From BMS3ABIN03 sp964418885 (GTDB lineage: Bacteria > Bacteroidota > Ignavibacteria > Ignavibacteriales > Ignavibacteriaceae), in contig CAYQNW010000002.1 in the NCBI GenBank assembly GCA_964418885.1, forward strand, positions 35,322 to 99,321: a stretch of DNA of 64,000 nucleotides. The letters run 5' to 3'. Made by a program: the position numbers and the translations under genes. The notes below the pieces were generated by a model that ran no database searches, was not told where the DNA came from, and worked only from the letters and a program-made list of their open reading frames with translations. The first letter of the stretch is position 1, and each line of letters starts with the position of its first letter. Positions 36,744-44,603 of this stretch are shown piece after piece.

Positions 36744-37787
36744 ATGAAGACGTTTAATAAATATTGTACCATTACAATTATTTCAATTTTTATATTATTT
36801 AGTGGTTGTATTAAAGATAGTATAACTCCTCCGCTTACGGGTGAATTGAATCCTGTTGCTAAGATGCTGGTTTATTTTGAAGAGCAGGGAGATTTTGCAA
36901 ATTCCCCACAGGCTCCCGCACTTGTAAATGCCGATGAAGTTTATACAAATCTCAGTTCATACCTTATCATTGATATTCGTTCGCCATCGGACTTTTCTGA
37001 AGGTCATATAGAAGGTTCTTTAAGTCTACAGTCGGATAGTCTGTATAATTATTTTGAAAATCTTGATACCGATAATTATTCTAAAATTATTCTTGTAAGT
37101 AAAAACGGGCAGAGTTCTGCTTATTTCGTGTGTTTATTACGACTTGCAGGTTTTAATAATGTTTATACATTGAACTTTGGTCTTGCCGCCTGGAATGAAC
37201 ATTTTTCTGATGAATGGCTGGGGGCTATTGGTGACGCACCGGACATTGCACAATATACAAATGACCCTATAGCCAAAGGTGATTACACGAATTTGCCCGG
37301 TATTACATTTAAAAATCCTGATGAACCGATCGGGCAAAGTGTGAAAGATAGAATTAAGAAGATAATGTCGGCAGGCTTTACACAGGAGATAAATTTTAAA
37401 AGAGAGATACCGGAAATAGGGAAGCCATATATTGTATGCTATGGTTTAAACGGATTATTATATTACTCACGTCGTTTTGGCCCTCTTGCAGACCGTGGTC
37501 ATGATCCGGATGCAATATATTATATGTCTGATCCGCAATTCGAGTTAAGATCTGTGAACTATTTACAAACATTACCTCCGGAGGATAAAATATTAATTTA
37601 TGATGAAACCGGTCAAATGAGTGCATGTATGACAGCTTATCTTAGGGTACTTGGTTATGATGCTGTAACATTACTTTTTGGTGGGAACCAGTTAATTTAT
37701 AGCAGGATGATATATTACCCGGAAACTCAACAATTCGCTTTTGATGATTCGGACATAAAAAATTATCCTTATGTAACCGGGGAATAG
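36744..37787 (+). CDS. Rhodanese-like lipoprotein without catalytic cysteines
   Basis: A lipobox (LFSGC, Cys about 22) marks export and lipidation. Residues about 70-145 form a rhodanese domain (YLIIDIRSPSDFSEGHIEGS), but the active-site loop reads VSKNGQSS with Ser where Cys is expected. A second, more degenerate rhodanese-like module (about 205-335) has YDETGQMS at the same place, also without Cys. Both domains are therefore likely binding modules rather than sulfurtransferases. It is the third gene of the TonB/DUF4249 operon. Confidence 0.8.
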   Translation: MKTFNKYCTITIISIFILFSGCIKDSITPPLTGELNPVAKMLVYFEEQGDFANSPQAPALVNADEVYTNLSSYLIIDIRSPSDFSEGHIEGSLSLQSDSLYNYFENLDTDNYSKIILVSKNGQSSAYFVCLLRLAGFNNVYTLNFGLAAWNEHFSDEWLGAIGDAPDIAQYTNDPIAKGDYTNLPGITFKNPDEPIGQSVKDRIKKIMSAGFTQEINFKREIPEIGKPYIVCYGLNGLLYYSRRFGPLADRGHDPDAIYYMSDPQFELRSVNYLQTLPPEDKILIYDETGQMSACMTAYLRVLGYDAVTLLFGGNQLIYSRMIYYPETQQFAFDDSDIKNYPYVTGE

Positions 37788-37924
37788 AGTATCCTCAAAA
37801 TCTTATCAAAAAAGAAATTAAACCAATAAATAATTAATAAATCCGATTTAATGTTTCTGATCTTTTAAAAGTTTTTTATTACTAGATAATTGCCGGAAGA
37901 TCAATCAAAAATAAAAAGTGGCAA

Positions 37925-38731
37925 TCATTTTTTATAATATTTCATTGCCTCAGGTATCCAGCTTTTAATATTGTTTATTCTTGTTTCGTTCGAAGGATGA
38001 GTACTTAAAAATTCTGGTGGTTCTCCACCTTTACTGCTTGCGGACATCCTTTCCCAGAATGCAGGTGCTTCATGAGGATCGTAACCAGCCATTGCCATAA
38101 AGATCAATCCAAGATGATCAGCTTCGCTTTCCTGTGTTCGGCTGAAGGGTAGAATCACGCCAATAGTTGAGCCCAGTCCGTAAGCAGTTAAAAATAAACC
38201 GCGGGTAGTTTCCGGTTCGTCTTTTAATGCAACTGAAAGAGCAACTCCACCTAATTGCTGTAATAAACCCTGACTCATTCTTTCGTTACCGTGTTCGGCA
38301 ATGGCATGTGCAATCTCATGACCGAGAACAACTGCGAGTCCGGTTTCATCTTTAGTTATTGGAAGAATCCCAGTGTAAACAACGACTTTACCGCCGGGCA
38401 TACACCATGCATTCACCTGGTCGCTTTCAACAAGATTAAATTCCCATTTGTAGCCATTCAGTCTATTTGACAGATTATTATCAGCCATATATTTTTCTAC
38501 AGCGTGCTGGATATTTACCCCAACACGCTTTACCATTTTTAACTGTTTCTGGTTTGTGCTTACTTTATTTTCTTTTAAAAAATCATCGTACTGTTGAAAA
38601 CTCATCGATAGCATTTCATTACTTGGAATAAGATTAAGCTGTGATCTGCCTGTAATAGGTACTGTACTGCATGATATCAGGAATAAACAGGTAAGAGTAA
38701 TTGCAATTAGTAATTTGTGAAATAATTTCAT
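37925..38731 (-). CDS. M48-family metallopeptidase lipoprotein
   Basis: The 268-aa protein has a lipobox ending LISC and then STVPITGRSQLNLIPS, typical of the LoiP/BepA-like M48 proteases of the envelope. The HExxH zinc site is HEIAHAIAEHG, and the third ligand lies in the ESEADHLG segment. It probably takes part in envelope-protein quality control. It is monocistronic and divergent from the YchF-type GTPase gene. It has no tetratricopeptide tail like that of BepA. Confidence 0.92.
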   Translation of the reverse strand: MKLFHKLLIAITLTCLFLISCSTVPITGRSQLNLIPSNEMLSMSFQQYDDFLKENKVSTNQKQLKMVKRVGVNIQHAVEKYMADNNLSNRLNGYKWEFNLVESDQVNAWCMPGGKVVVYTGILPITKDETGLAVVLGHEIAHAIAEHGNERMSQGLLQQLGGVALSVALKDEPETTRGLFLTAYGLGSTIGVILPFSRTQESEADHLGLIFMAMAGYDPHEAPAFWERMSASSKGGEPPEFLSTHPSNETRINNIKSWIPEAMKYYKK

Positions 38732-38863
38732 TGCTTCCTCAGATTATTAAGTTGTATAATTATTTTCTGTTAAGATAATAAAATTTCATATTTCATTTTG
38801 TTCTATTTACCTGGAATATGGATAAATTTTATTGCTATAAAGAAATTGTTTTTTAATGTTCCT

Positions 38864-38871
38864 TATATTTG
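38864..38871 (+). promoter_or_regulatory. Candidate -7 element TATATTTG before the YchF-like gene
   Basis: An exact TAnnTTTG octamer lies 29 bases upstream of the ATG at 38901. A TTG at 38846 is only 15 bases away, shorter than the preferred 19-21, so the -33 element is uncertain. Confidence 0.45.
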
Positions 38872-38900
38872 AATGTGTTTTATAAAATGATTGGAAAATA

Positions 38901-39983
38901 ATGCAAATTGGAATAGTCGGACTACCGTTTTCAGGAAAATCTACCTTATTTCAAACGATAACCAAAACTCACATCGAACCGGAAATGCTTGCAAAAGCAG
39001 AATCACATCAATCGGTTATTAAGGTACCGGATGAGAGACTCGACAAGCTAACGGAGATGTTCAATCCTAAAAAGAAGATAAACGCTACAATTGAAGTGAT
39101 TGATGTTGTCGGTTTGCAAAAAGGCGATTCTGGTTCAACACAGTTTACGGGAAATTTTCTTGGAAAAGTAAAAACGAATGATGCTTTAATCCAGGTTGTA
39201 CGTTTATTTGAAAACGAGACTGTGCCTCATCCCGAAAACTCCATAAACATGATGAGAGACGTTGAAACATTTGAAACGGAATTTATTATTTCCGATCTGT
39301 CAATCGTTGAAAAAAGAATCGAGAGCATTAAAAAGCAAATTTTGAAAACGAAAGACGAACAGCTTAAACGTGAAATACCGGTTCTTGAAAAATGTTATGA
39401 GCTTCTTCAGAATGAAACCCCTTTAAGAGATGCTCATCTTTCCGATGATGAAATGAAAATGTTAAGATCTTATCAACTGCTTACTGCCAAACCAATGTTA
39501 ATTGCCCTCAATTTTGATGAGAACCAGGTTAAAGAAACAGAAAAATTTATGGATGAACTCGTTAAAAAGAAATTAGGGAAAAACACAAAAGCGTTGGCTT
39601 TCTTCGGTCAGATTGAAATGGAGATGTCTCAACTGTCGGAAGATGAAGCAAAAGTATTTATGAAGGAATATGGCATTAATGAATCAGCATTAAAGAATAT
39701 TATAAGATCAGCTTATGAATTGCTTGGTGTTCAATCATTCTTTACTGTTGGAGAAGATGAATGTCGTGCATGGACGATTAAGATAGGAATGAATGCACAG
39801 GAAGCCGCCGGTGAAATTCACACAGACTTTTTTAATAAATTTATCCGTGCAGAAGTTGTTCATTACGATCATTTTATGGAAGATGGTTCTTTTGCCAAAG
39901 CAAAGGAAAGCGGGCATTGGCGACTCGAAGGGAAGGAGTATATTGTCCAGGATGGAGATATTATTTCAGTCAGGCATGGATAG
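38901..39983 (+). CDS. ychF: YchF/Obg-related P-loop NTPase (DUF933), divergent
   Basis: The 360-aa protein has the N-terminal P-loop GLPFSGKST, a switch-II-like IDVVGLQKGD, a helical domain (about 125-190), and the NFDE segment that replaces NKxD in YchF. The C-terminal TGS/DUF933 domain is well conserved (RAWTIKIG, IHTDF, FIRAEVVHYD, IVQDGD). YchF proteins bind ribosomes, hydrolyse ATP and take part in stress responses. The usual NVGKS loop reads FSGKS, and the region after switch II is shortened, so this may be a paralogue of the canonical YchF. Confidence 0.8.
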   Translation: MQIGIVGLPFSGKSTLFQTITKTHIEPEMLAKAESHQSVIKVPDERLDKLTEMFNPKKKINATIEVIDVVGLQKGDSGSTQFTGNFLGKVKTNDALIQVVRLFENETVPHPENSINMMRDVETFETEFIISDLSIVEKRIESIKKQILKTKDEQLKREIPVLEKCYELLQNETPLRDAHLSDDEMKMLRSYQLLTAKPMLIALNFDENQVKETEKFMDELVKKKLGKNTKALAFFGQIEMEMSQLSEDEAKVFMKEYGINESALKNIIRSAYELLGVQSFFTVGEDECRAWTIKIGMNAQEAAGEIHTDFFNKFIRAEVVHYDHFMEDGSFAKAKESGHWRLEGKEYIVQDGDIISVRHG

Positions 39984-40007
39984 GTTTTACAATAAATTTT
40001 AATAGTA

Positions 40008-40091
40008 GTCATTCAGAAAGAATCTTGTCAATAATTGTGGAATCTGAATTACTGGTTAACAGATAATTTAACAAGATTCCTGCTGAATGAC
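40008..40091. repeat. 84-base palindrome with GTCATTC/GAATGAC ends
   Basis: The 21-base arms 40008-40028 and 40071-40091 are inverted copies with two mismatches. The element sits between two convergent genes (ychF and the M16 gene) and could end transcription from both sides. Its ends match those of the palindrome at 49396-49483, which suggests a dispersed intergenic family. Confidence 0.75.
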
Positions 40092-40118
40092 ATTTCTTTA
40101 ATATAGTTAACCGATCAG

Positions 40119-41417
40119 CTAATACATAAAGCTTGAAACTTCCAACTCCTTAGGATTTCCGATTAAAACAAATTGGAGATTTTTCATGTACTTCTGTGCA
40201 GCTTTTTGAATATCAGCCGCAGTAACTTTATTAACATTATCAATGAATTTTACAGCTTGTTTGTATCCTATTCCTGCAAGTTCATAAAATGCTAGTCCGT
40301 TTGCCTGAGATTGGTTTGTTTCATTTCCCATATAGTATCCGGTCAAAAACTGCCTGATTTTGTTTGTTAGTTCCTTCTCTGAAATAGGTTCATCCTTCAT
40401 TTTCTGCAATTCGTTTATCATAACTTTAATTGTTGTATCGGGATTAACGGCAGTTACATAAATTGCACCATAATTCGAAAAGCTTGCTCTGTAAAAAGCA
40501 GCAGGTGCATACGAAAGGCTCCTCTTTGTTCTTACTTCTTCAAACACTCTGTCCCTTAAAATAGAACTGGCAATAAGCATTGTGTAACCTTCATCCGTTC
40601 CGCGTTCCGGAGCCGAGTAAGTTCCTTGTATATAATTTGTAGGAAGTTCACGGTAAACTACTTTAAGTGAAGGTTCACTCATTTCAACTTCCTGTGGCAT
40701 TTTAGTAACATAAGAACCCTTTTTTATACTACCGAAAGAGTTGTTCACCATAGATTTTAGGTCACTTAGTGTAGTGTTTCCGACTACAACAAGTAACATC
40801 CTTGATGTTTCCAGCATGTCGGAATGATAAGCTTTCAGGTCATCGGATGTAAATGAAGAAAGTGTTTCTTCAGTTCCGTTTACTTCGATTGAGTATGGAT
40901 GATCGACATAGAATTCATGACTAACTTCTTTTTGCAATAATGCATCGGGATTATCATTTACCTGTTTTACTGCTGAGATGAGCTTCTCTCTTTCGAGATT
41001 AAGGTCTTCTTCGTTAAATGAAGGATTCAAAATAACATCGGTAAAAATTTTCCATGATTCATCAAAGTTTTGCTTTACACAAAGCAGACTTACGCTGGAA
41101 AAATCATCATTTGAACTGGAATTTATCTGCGAGTTCATTCTCTCAAGTGCGGCATTTAATTTATCTTTTGGATAGTTCTTTGTAGCCTTTGATGAAACAT
41201 CCAGGGTTATAGCTTCTAATCCTGCCTGTTTTTCAGTGAGATTTGTTACGCCACCCTTGAAGTACATATTTGCCGAAACTATATCATTCGAAGTGTTCTG
41301 CTTAAAGATCACCTTCAACCCGTTAACTTCGAAAGATTGAACTTCCTGCGCATTCAGTGAAATACTGAATAATAAACCGAAGAGAATTAATAGCACTAAT
41401 TTAGTTCTTTGAGTCAT
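40119..41417 (-). CDS. M16-family peptidase, non-catalytic subunit
   Basis: This 432-aa exported protein (signal peptide ending LNAQ) has the two-lobed M16 fold. The first lobe lacks the HxxEH zinc motif: the corresponding segment reads EKQAGLEAITLDVSS. The second lobe keeps the substrate-binding Arg/Tyr segment (RTKRSLSYAPAAF). It is therefore the inactive partner, as in other bacterial M16 heterodimers. Its start lies within the end of the catalytic partner gene (17-base overlap), so the two are translationally coupled. Confidence 0.9.
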   Translation of the reverse strand: MTQRTKLVLLILFGLLFSISLNAQEVQSFEVNGLKVIFKQNTSNDIVSANMYFKGGVTNLTEKQAGLEAITLDVSSKATKNYPKDKLNAALERMNSQINSSSNDDFSSVSLLCVKQNFDESWKIFTDVILNPSFNEEDLNLEREKLISAVKQVNDNPDALLQKEVSHEFYVDHPYSIEVNGTEETLSSFTSDDLKAYHSDMLETSRMLLVVVGNTTLSDLKSMVNNSFGSIKKGSYVTKMPQEVEMSEPSLKVVYRELPTNYIQGTYSAPERGTDEGYTMLIASSILRDRVFEEVRTKRSLSYAPAAFYRASFSNYGAIYVTAVNPDTTIKVMINELQKMKDEPISEKELTNKIRQFLTGYYMGNETNQSQANGLAFYELAGIGYKQAVKFIDNVNKVTAADIQKAAQKYMKNLQFVLIGNPKELEVSSFMY

Positions 41418-42786
41418 CTTTAATCTCTCCTTCCTTTATATTTAGAATCAGATCAACTTTTTCCGCCTGATCAGGTGAAACAAGCACACCCAGAACATGT
41501 GGTTTATCAACCACATATTTTTCAAGATAGTTCTTAATATCTTCCCGGGTAATTTTTTTCAGGTTATCGATGTAATTAAGGTAATAGTCGAGTCCTGCAA
41601 CTGCCCACCAGAATCCAACCGTATGAACAAACTGCGATGCTCTTTCCCTGCCGTACTGTTCGTTAGTGGCAAGAATGGTTTTTGCGTTCTCTAGTTGTTC
41701 ATTGGTAAAGTAATCGGGATCAGTCATTTTTTTAAGTTCATCGAATACAGCTTTTTGGCAGGCATCGAATTTATCTATTGATGTCTGGGCAAAGAGAGTT
41801 ATTGGTCCGGTATGATTAAGTGTATAATAGCTAAAACTCACACCGTAAGCCAAACCGCTTTCTACAAGATCTTTATGAAACTTTGATGTCTCCTGTCCGA
41901 GAATAAAAGAAAGCACATCGGCGGCATAAGTCGATTTTGGATCCTTGCCGACACTCGGTCCCTGCCAAACGCATTGCATTGTAACTGCATTAACCGGTTT
42001 CTTTACAACTACAACTTCATTTTCAGGAATTGGTGGATGTTCCGGGACTTTATATTCATCGAAGGGATTGGGACCTCTTTTCCATTTTGAAAATATTTTT
42101 TCTGCCAGATCAAACCCTTTTTCAGGAGTAATATCTCCGGCAAGCAATAATGCTGAATTATTAGGAATGTAATATCTGTGTTGAATTGTTTTCATCTTTT
42201 CAGGAGTAGTGGATAAAATTACATCCCTGTCACCGATTACATTTTTCCGGCTGTAATATTTCCACCAGACTCTTTTACTAACTTCGCGGTTGAGATGAAA
42301 ATAAGGATTGGCTTCGTTCCGGTCGTACTCGCCCGTAACAACTGGTCTTTCTTTAACTAATTCATCTTTTAGAAACAATGGTGAAGTCACCGCGTTGTAC
42401 ATAAATTGTACACATTCCTTAAGACTATCTACCGGAGCAGTGATAAAATAGTTTACTCTTTCCTCACTTGTAGTTCCGTTCCATATAGCTCCTAATTCGC
42501 GGAGTCTTTCCATGTAAGCTTCCTGGTTCGGAATTTTAGAGTTGGCTTTGAAGAACATATGTTCGTACAAGTGTGAAAGACCGTCATATCCAGGTGATTC
42601 CGTGTACGCCCCGTTCTTCACATCAATCTCCACTGTTACCAATGGAACCGCCGGGTTATTAATTACAATTACATCAAGACCATTATCCAGGGTTTTTTTG
42701 TAAATGCCGTATTTCTGTGCATATACACTAACACCACATAATGATATCAATATAAAAAGCAAAAAGATTCTAAAAGATCTGGTCAT
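41401..42786 (-). CDS. M16-family zinc peptidase, catalytic subunit
   Basis: This 461-aa exported peptidase (signal peptide ending VYAQ) has the inverted zinc motif HLYEH in GLSHLYEHMFF. The downstream Glu ligand lies in the TGEYDRNEANPYF segment. It should pair with the inactive M16 protein encoded next to it to degrade peptides in the periplasm. A strong ribosome site (AGGAGGT, about 5-6 bases before ATG 42786) suggests good expression. It is the first gene of the two-gene operon. Confidence 0.93.
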   Translation of the reverse strand: MTRSFRIFLLFILISLCGVSVYAQKYGIYKKTLDNGLDVIVINNPAVPLVTVEIDVKNGAYTESPGYDGLSHLYEHMFFKANSKIPNQEAYMERLRELGAIWNGTTSEERVNYFITAPVDSLKECVQFMYNAVTSPLFLKDELVKERPVVTGEYDRNEANPYFHLNREVSKRVWWKYYSRKNVIGDRDVILSTTPEKMKTIQHRYYIPNNSALLLAGDITPEKGFDLAEKIFSKWKRGPNPFDEYKVPEHPPIPENEVVVVKKPVNAVTMQCVWQGPSVGKDPKSTYAADVLSFILGQETSKFHKDLVESGLAYGVSFSYYTLNHTGPITLFAQTSIDKFDACQKAVFDELKKMTDPDYFTNEQLENAKTILATNEQYGRERASQFVHTVGFWWAVAGLDYYLNYIDNLKKITREDIKNYLEKYVVDKPHVLGVLVSPDQAEKVDLILNIKEGEIKDDSKN

Positions 42787-42951
42787 CTTTTTACCTCCTG
42801 TTAAATATTTGTTTGTTAAGTAAGATAGTTTATTATTAGAAGTTTCGAGCTACTCAATATAAAAGAATCTGAAGTTATAAAATGCAGATGATCTTAATTA
42901 ACTTAATGTTTATAATTATAAACGGCAAAAGTAATTTATATGTGGTCAGTA

Positions 42952-43821
42952 TTAATTGAATACTATCGTTCGGTTCTTATAAACAAGCGTTTTTCTCTGA
43001 AAATGAGCATAAATTGCGCGGGAAAGAACAATCTTCTCTAGGTCTCTTCCTTTACGGATTAAGTCTTTAATTGAATCCACGTGCGTTACCCTTACAACAT
43101 CTTGCTCGATTATAGGACCTTCATCTAAGTCGGCAGTCACATAATGGCTTGTTGCACCGATTATTTTTACGCCGCGTTTGTGTGCGGAGTGATAAGGTTT
43201 GGCACCGGGAAATGCGGGAAGAAATGAATGATGAATGTTTATTATTTGTGAGGGATAATTTTTTATAAAGTCTCCGGATAATATTTGCATATATCTAGCA
43301 AGAACTATGAAATCGGTATTATTTCTTTTAAGCAGTTCAACTTGTTTTGCTTCCTGTTCAGATTTGTTTTCGGGAGTAATCGGAATGTAATGATAATCAA
43401 TCCCGAAACTCTTAGCGACAGGTTCCAGTTCTTTGTGGTTGCTGATAATTAACGGGATATCAATTGTCCATTCACCCGATTGACAGCGTGAAACAATATC
43501 ATAAAGACAATGCGGCAGTTTTGAAACAAAAACAGCCATTCTCAATTTTTCATCTGAGAAGGAAAGACGATAATTCATCTTATATTTTTTCGCTAGACCT
43601 TCTTTAAATAGTGTTTCAATTTTATCAGGAGAGATCACAAAAGTTTGTAAGTCCCACTCAATCCGCATAAAGAAAATCTTCTCCTCGGCATCTACATATT
43701 GATCGAGGTAAATAATGTTGCCCTCGTGTGCATGAATAAAATCGGTTACTGCAGCTATAATTCCGCTGCGGTCTTCACAATAAATTAAAAGTGTTGCTGA
43801 CTGAGGTTGACGGTTTTCCAT
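42952..43821 (-). CDS. purU: Formyltetrahydrofolate deformylase
   Basis: PurU hydrolyses 10-formyl-THF to THF and formate, balancing one-carbon pools and supplying formate for PurT. The 289-aa protein has an N-terminal ACT domain (about 8-85, LLIYCEDRSGIIAAVTDF). The C-terminal formyltransferase-like domain has the catalytic segments INIHHSFLPAFPGA and DLDEGPIIEQD. The length and start (ATG 43821) are normal. It is monocistronic. Confidence 0.94.
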   Translation of the reverse strand: MENRQPQSATLLIYCEDRSGIIAAVTDFIHAHEGNIIYLDQYVDAEEKIFFMRIEWDLQTFVISPDKIETLFKEGLAKKYKMNYRLSFSDEKLRMAVFVSKLPHCLYDIVSRCQSGEWTIDIPLIISNHKELEPVAKSFGIDYHYIPITPENKSEQEAKQVELLKRNNTDFIVLARYMQILSGDFIKNYPSQIINIHHSFLPAFPGAKPYHSAHKRGVKIIGATSHYVTADLDEGPIIEQDVVRVTHVDSIKDLIRKGRDLEKIVLSRAIYAHFQRKTLVYKNRTIVFN

Positions 43822-43964
43822 AATTCCTTTATAAATTTCCTTCCGGATTACCTTGGTTAAGTTTCAACAGATAATTGTTTATTTAAACATACCACTTCGT
43901 TAACCCCATAGTTTTTATTAATAAAAAATTAACGATTTAATTTATTCGGGAAACGACCCGGCGG

Positions 43965-44237
43965 TTAAACCGAATGACCGTATCCGCTAAACATATTTCC
44001 TAATATGCTTGCAATAACACCAAAGAAGATAATCGCTAAAATTATCCCGATTACCATTAAAATTAAAACAGCCTGAGCCCAGGTTTTTTTGCTTGGATGG
44101 GTTCCACCTCCAAAAGCCCAGACGAAAAGCATAATAAATCCGACAAGCGGGATGTACATAATAATAAGGGTTATTATCCAATCACCGATTGTCATTGGTT
44201 TGTAATTTGAGACCTGGTTATCTATTCCTGTTGCCAT
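43965..44237 (-). CDS. Small two-span membrane protein (90 aa)
   Basis: There are two hydrophobic segments (about 20-44 and 54-80) separated by a short GGGTHPSKKTWAQ loop, with a charged, soluble N-terminus. A strong ribosome site (GGGAGG) precedes ATG 44237. The pattern WIITLIIMYIPLVGFIMLFVWAF, then a loop and a second span, is common among small conserved bacterial membrane proteins. I know of no function. It has its own spacer on both sides and is probably a single-gene transcript. Confidence 0.7.
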   Translation of the reverse strand: MATGIDNQVSNYKPMTIGDWIITLIIMYIPLVGFIMLFVWAFGGGTHPSKKTWAQAVLILMVIGIILAIIFFGVIASILGNMFSGYGHSV

Positions 44238-44603
44238 CTATCCTCCCGAAATAATGGATAATTGAAATAGTTTAATATAAACTAACACGATTTTAGTTAA
44301 CGATATAATATAACAAATATTTCTATTTGAATTTAACTTTTTGCTAATATTTTGAAGCATATTCAAAATGAACCTCAAATGTTAAACAAATAGATAACGA
44401 TAGTTAACAGTTAATAAATATGATAACAGATTCTAATGGTTTACTTTCTTGATTTTGGGAATCATCTTTTAAAAAAACCTGTAAATTTTCAATTCTGATA
44501 AAATCCATCCAAATATTTTTAATAAAGGCTGTTCTTACATGGTATAATAGTTGGGAAAATGAAGCGGTTATAAACCCACGGCACTTAATTAATAATCAAA
44601 TTT
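44238..44603. other. 366-base intergenic region upstream of the pyruvate oxidoreductase gene
   Basis: The stretch separates two divergent genes and should hold both promoters. It is very AT-rich, with GATAACGATAGTTAAC-like motifs repeated near 44300 and 44395 and a TATAAT at 44543-44548. No element fits TTG/TAnnTTTG spacing well, and no structured RNA is recognised. No open frame with a ribosome site is present. Confidence 0.45.

Noticed and set aside
33613..37787. SusCD-type glycan utilisation locus
   Set aside because: The lipoprotein belongs to DUF4249, not SusD, the receptor is short (774 aa), and no glycoside hydrolase gene is linked.
37925..38731. Paralogy of the two M48 proteases as a recent duplication
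   Set aside because: Outside the zinc-binding motif the two proteins differ in anchor type, length of the N-terminal part and sequence, so they are separate old families.
44238..44603. Riboswitch or small RNA before the pyruvate oxidoreductase gene
   Set aside because: The region is too AT-rich to form a stable conserved fold by eye, and no known riboswitch core is recognised.
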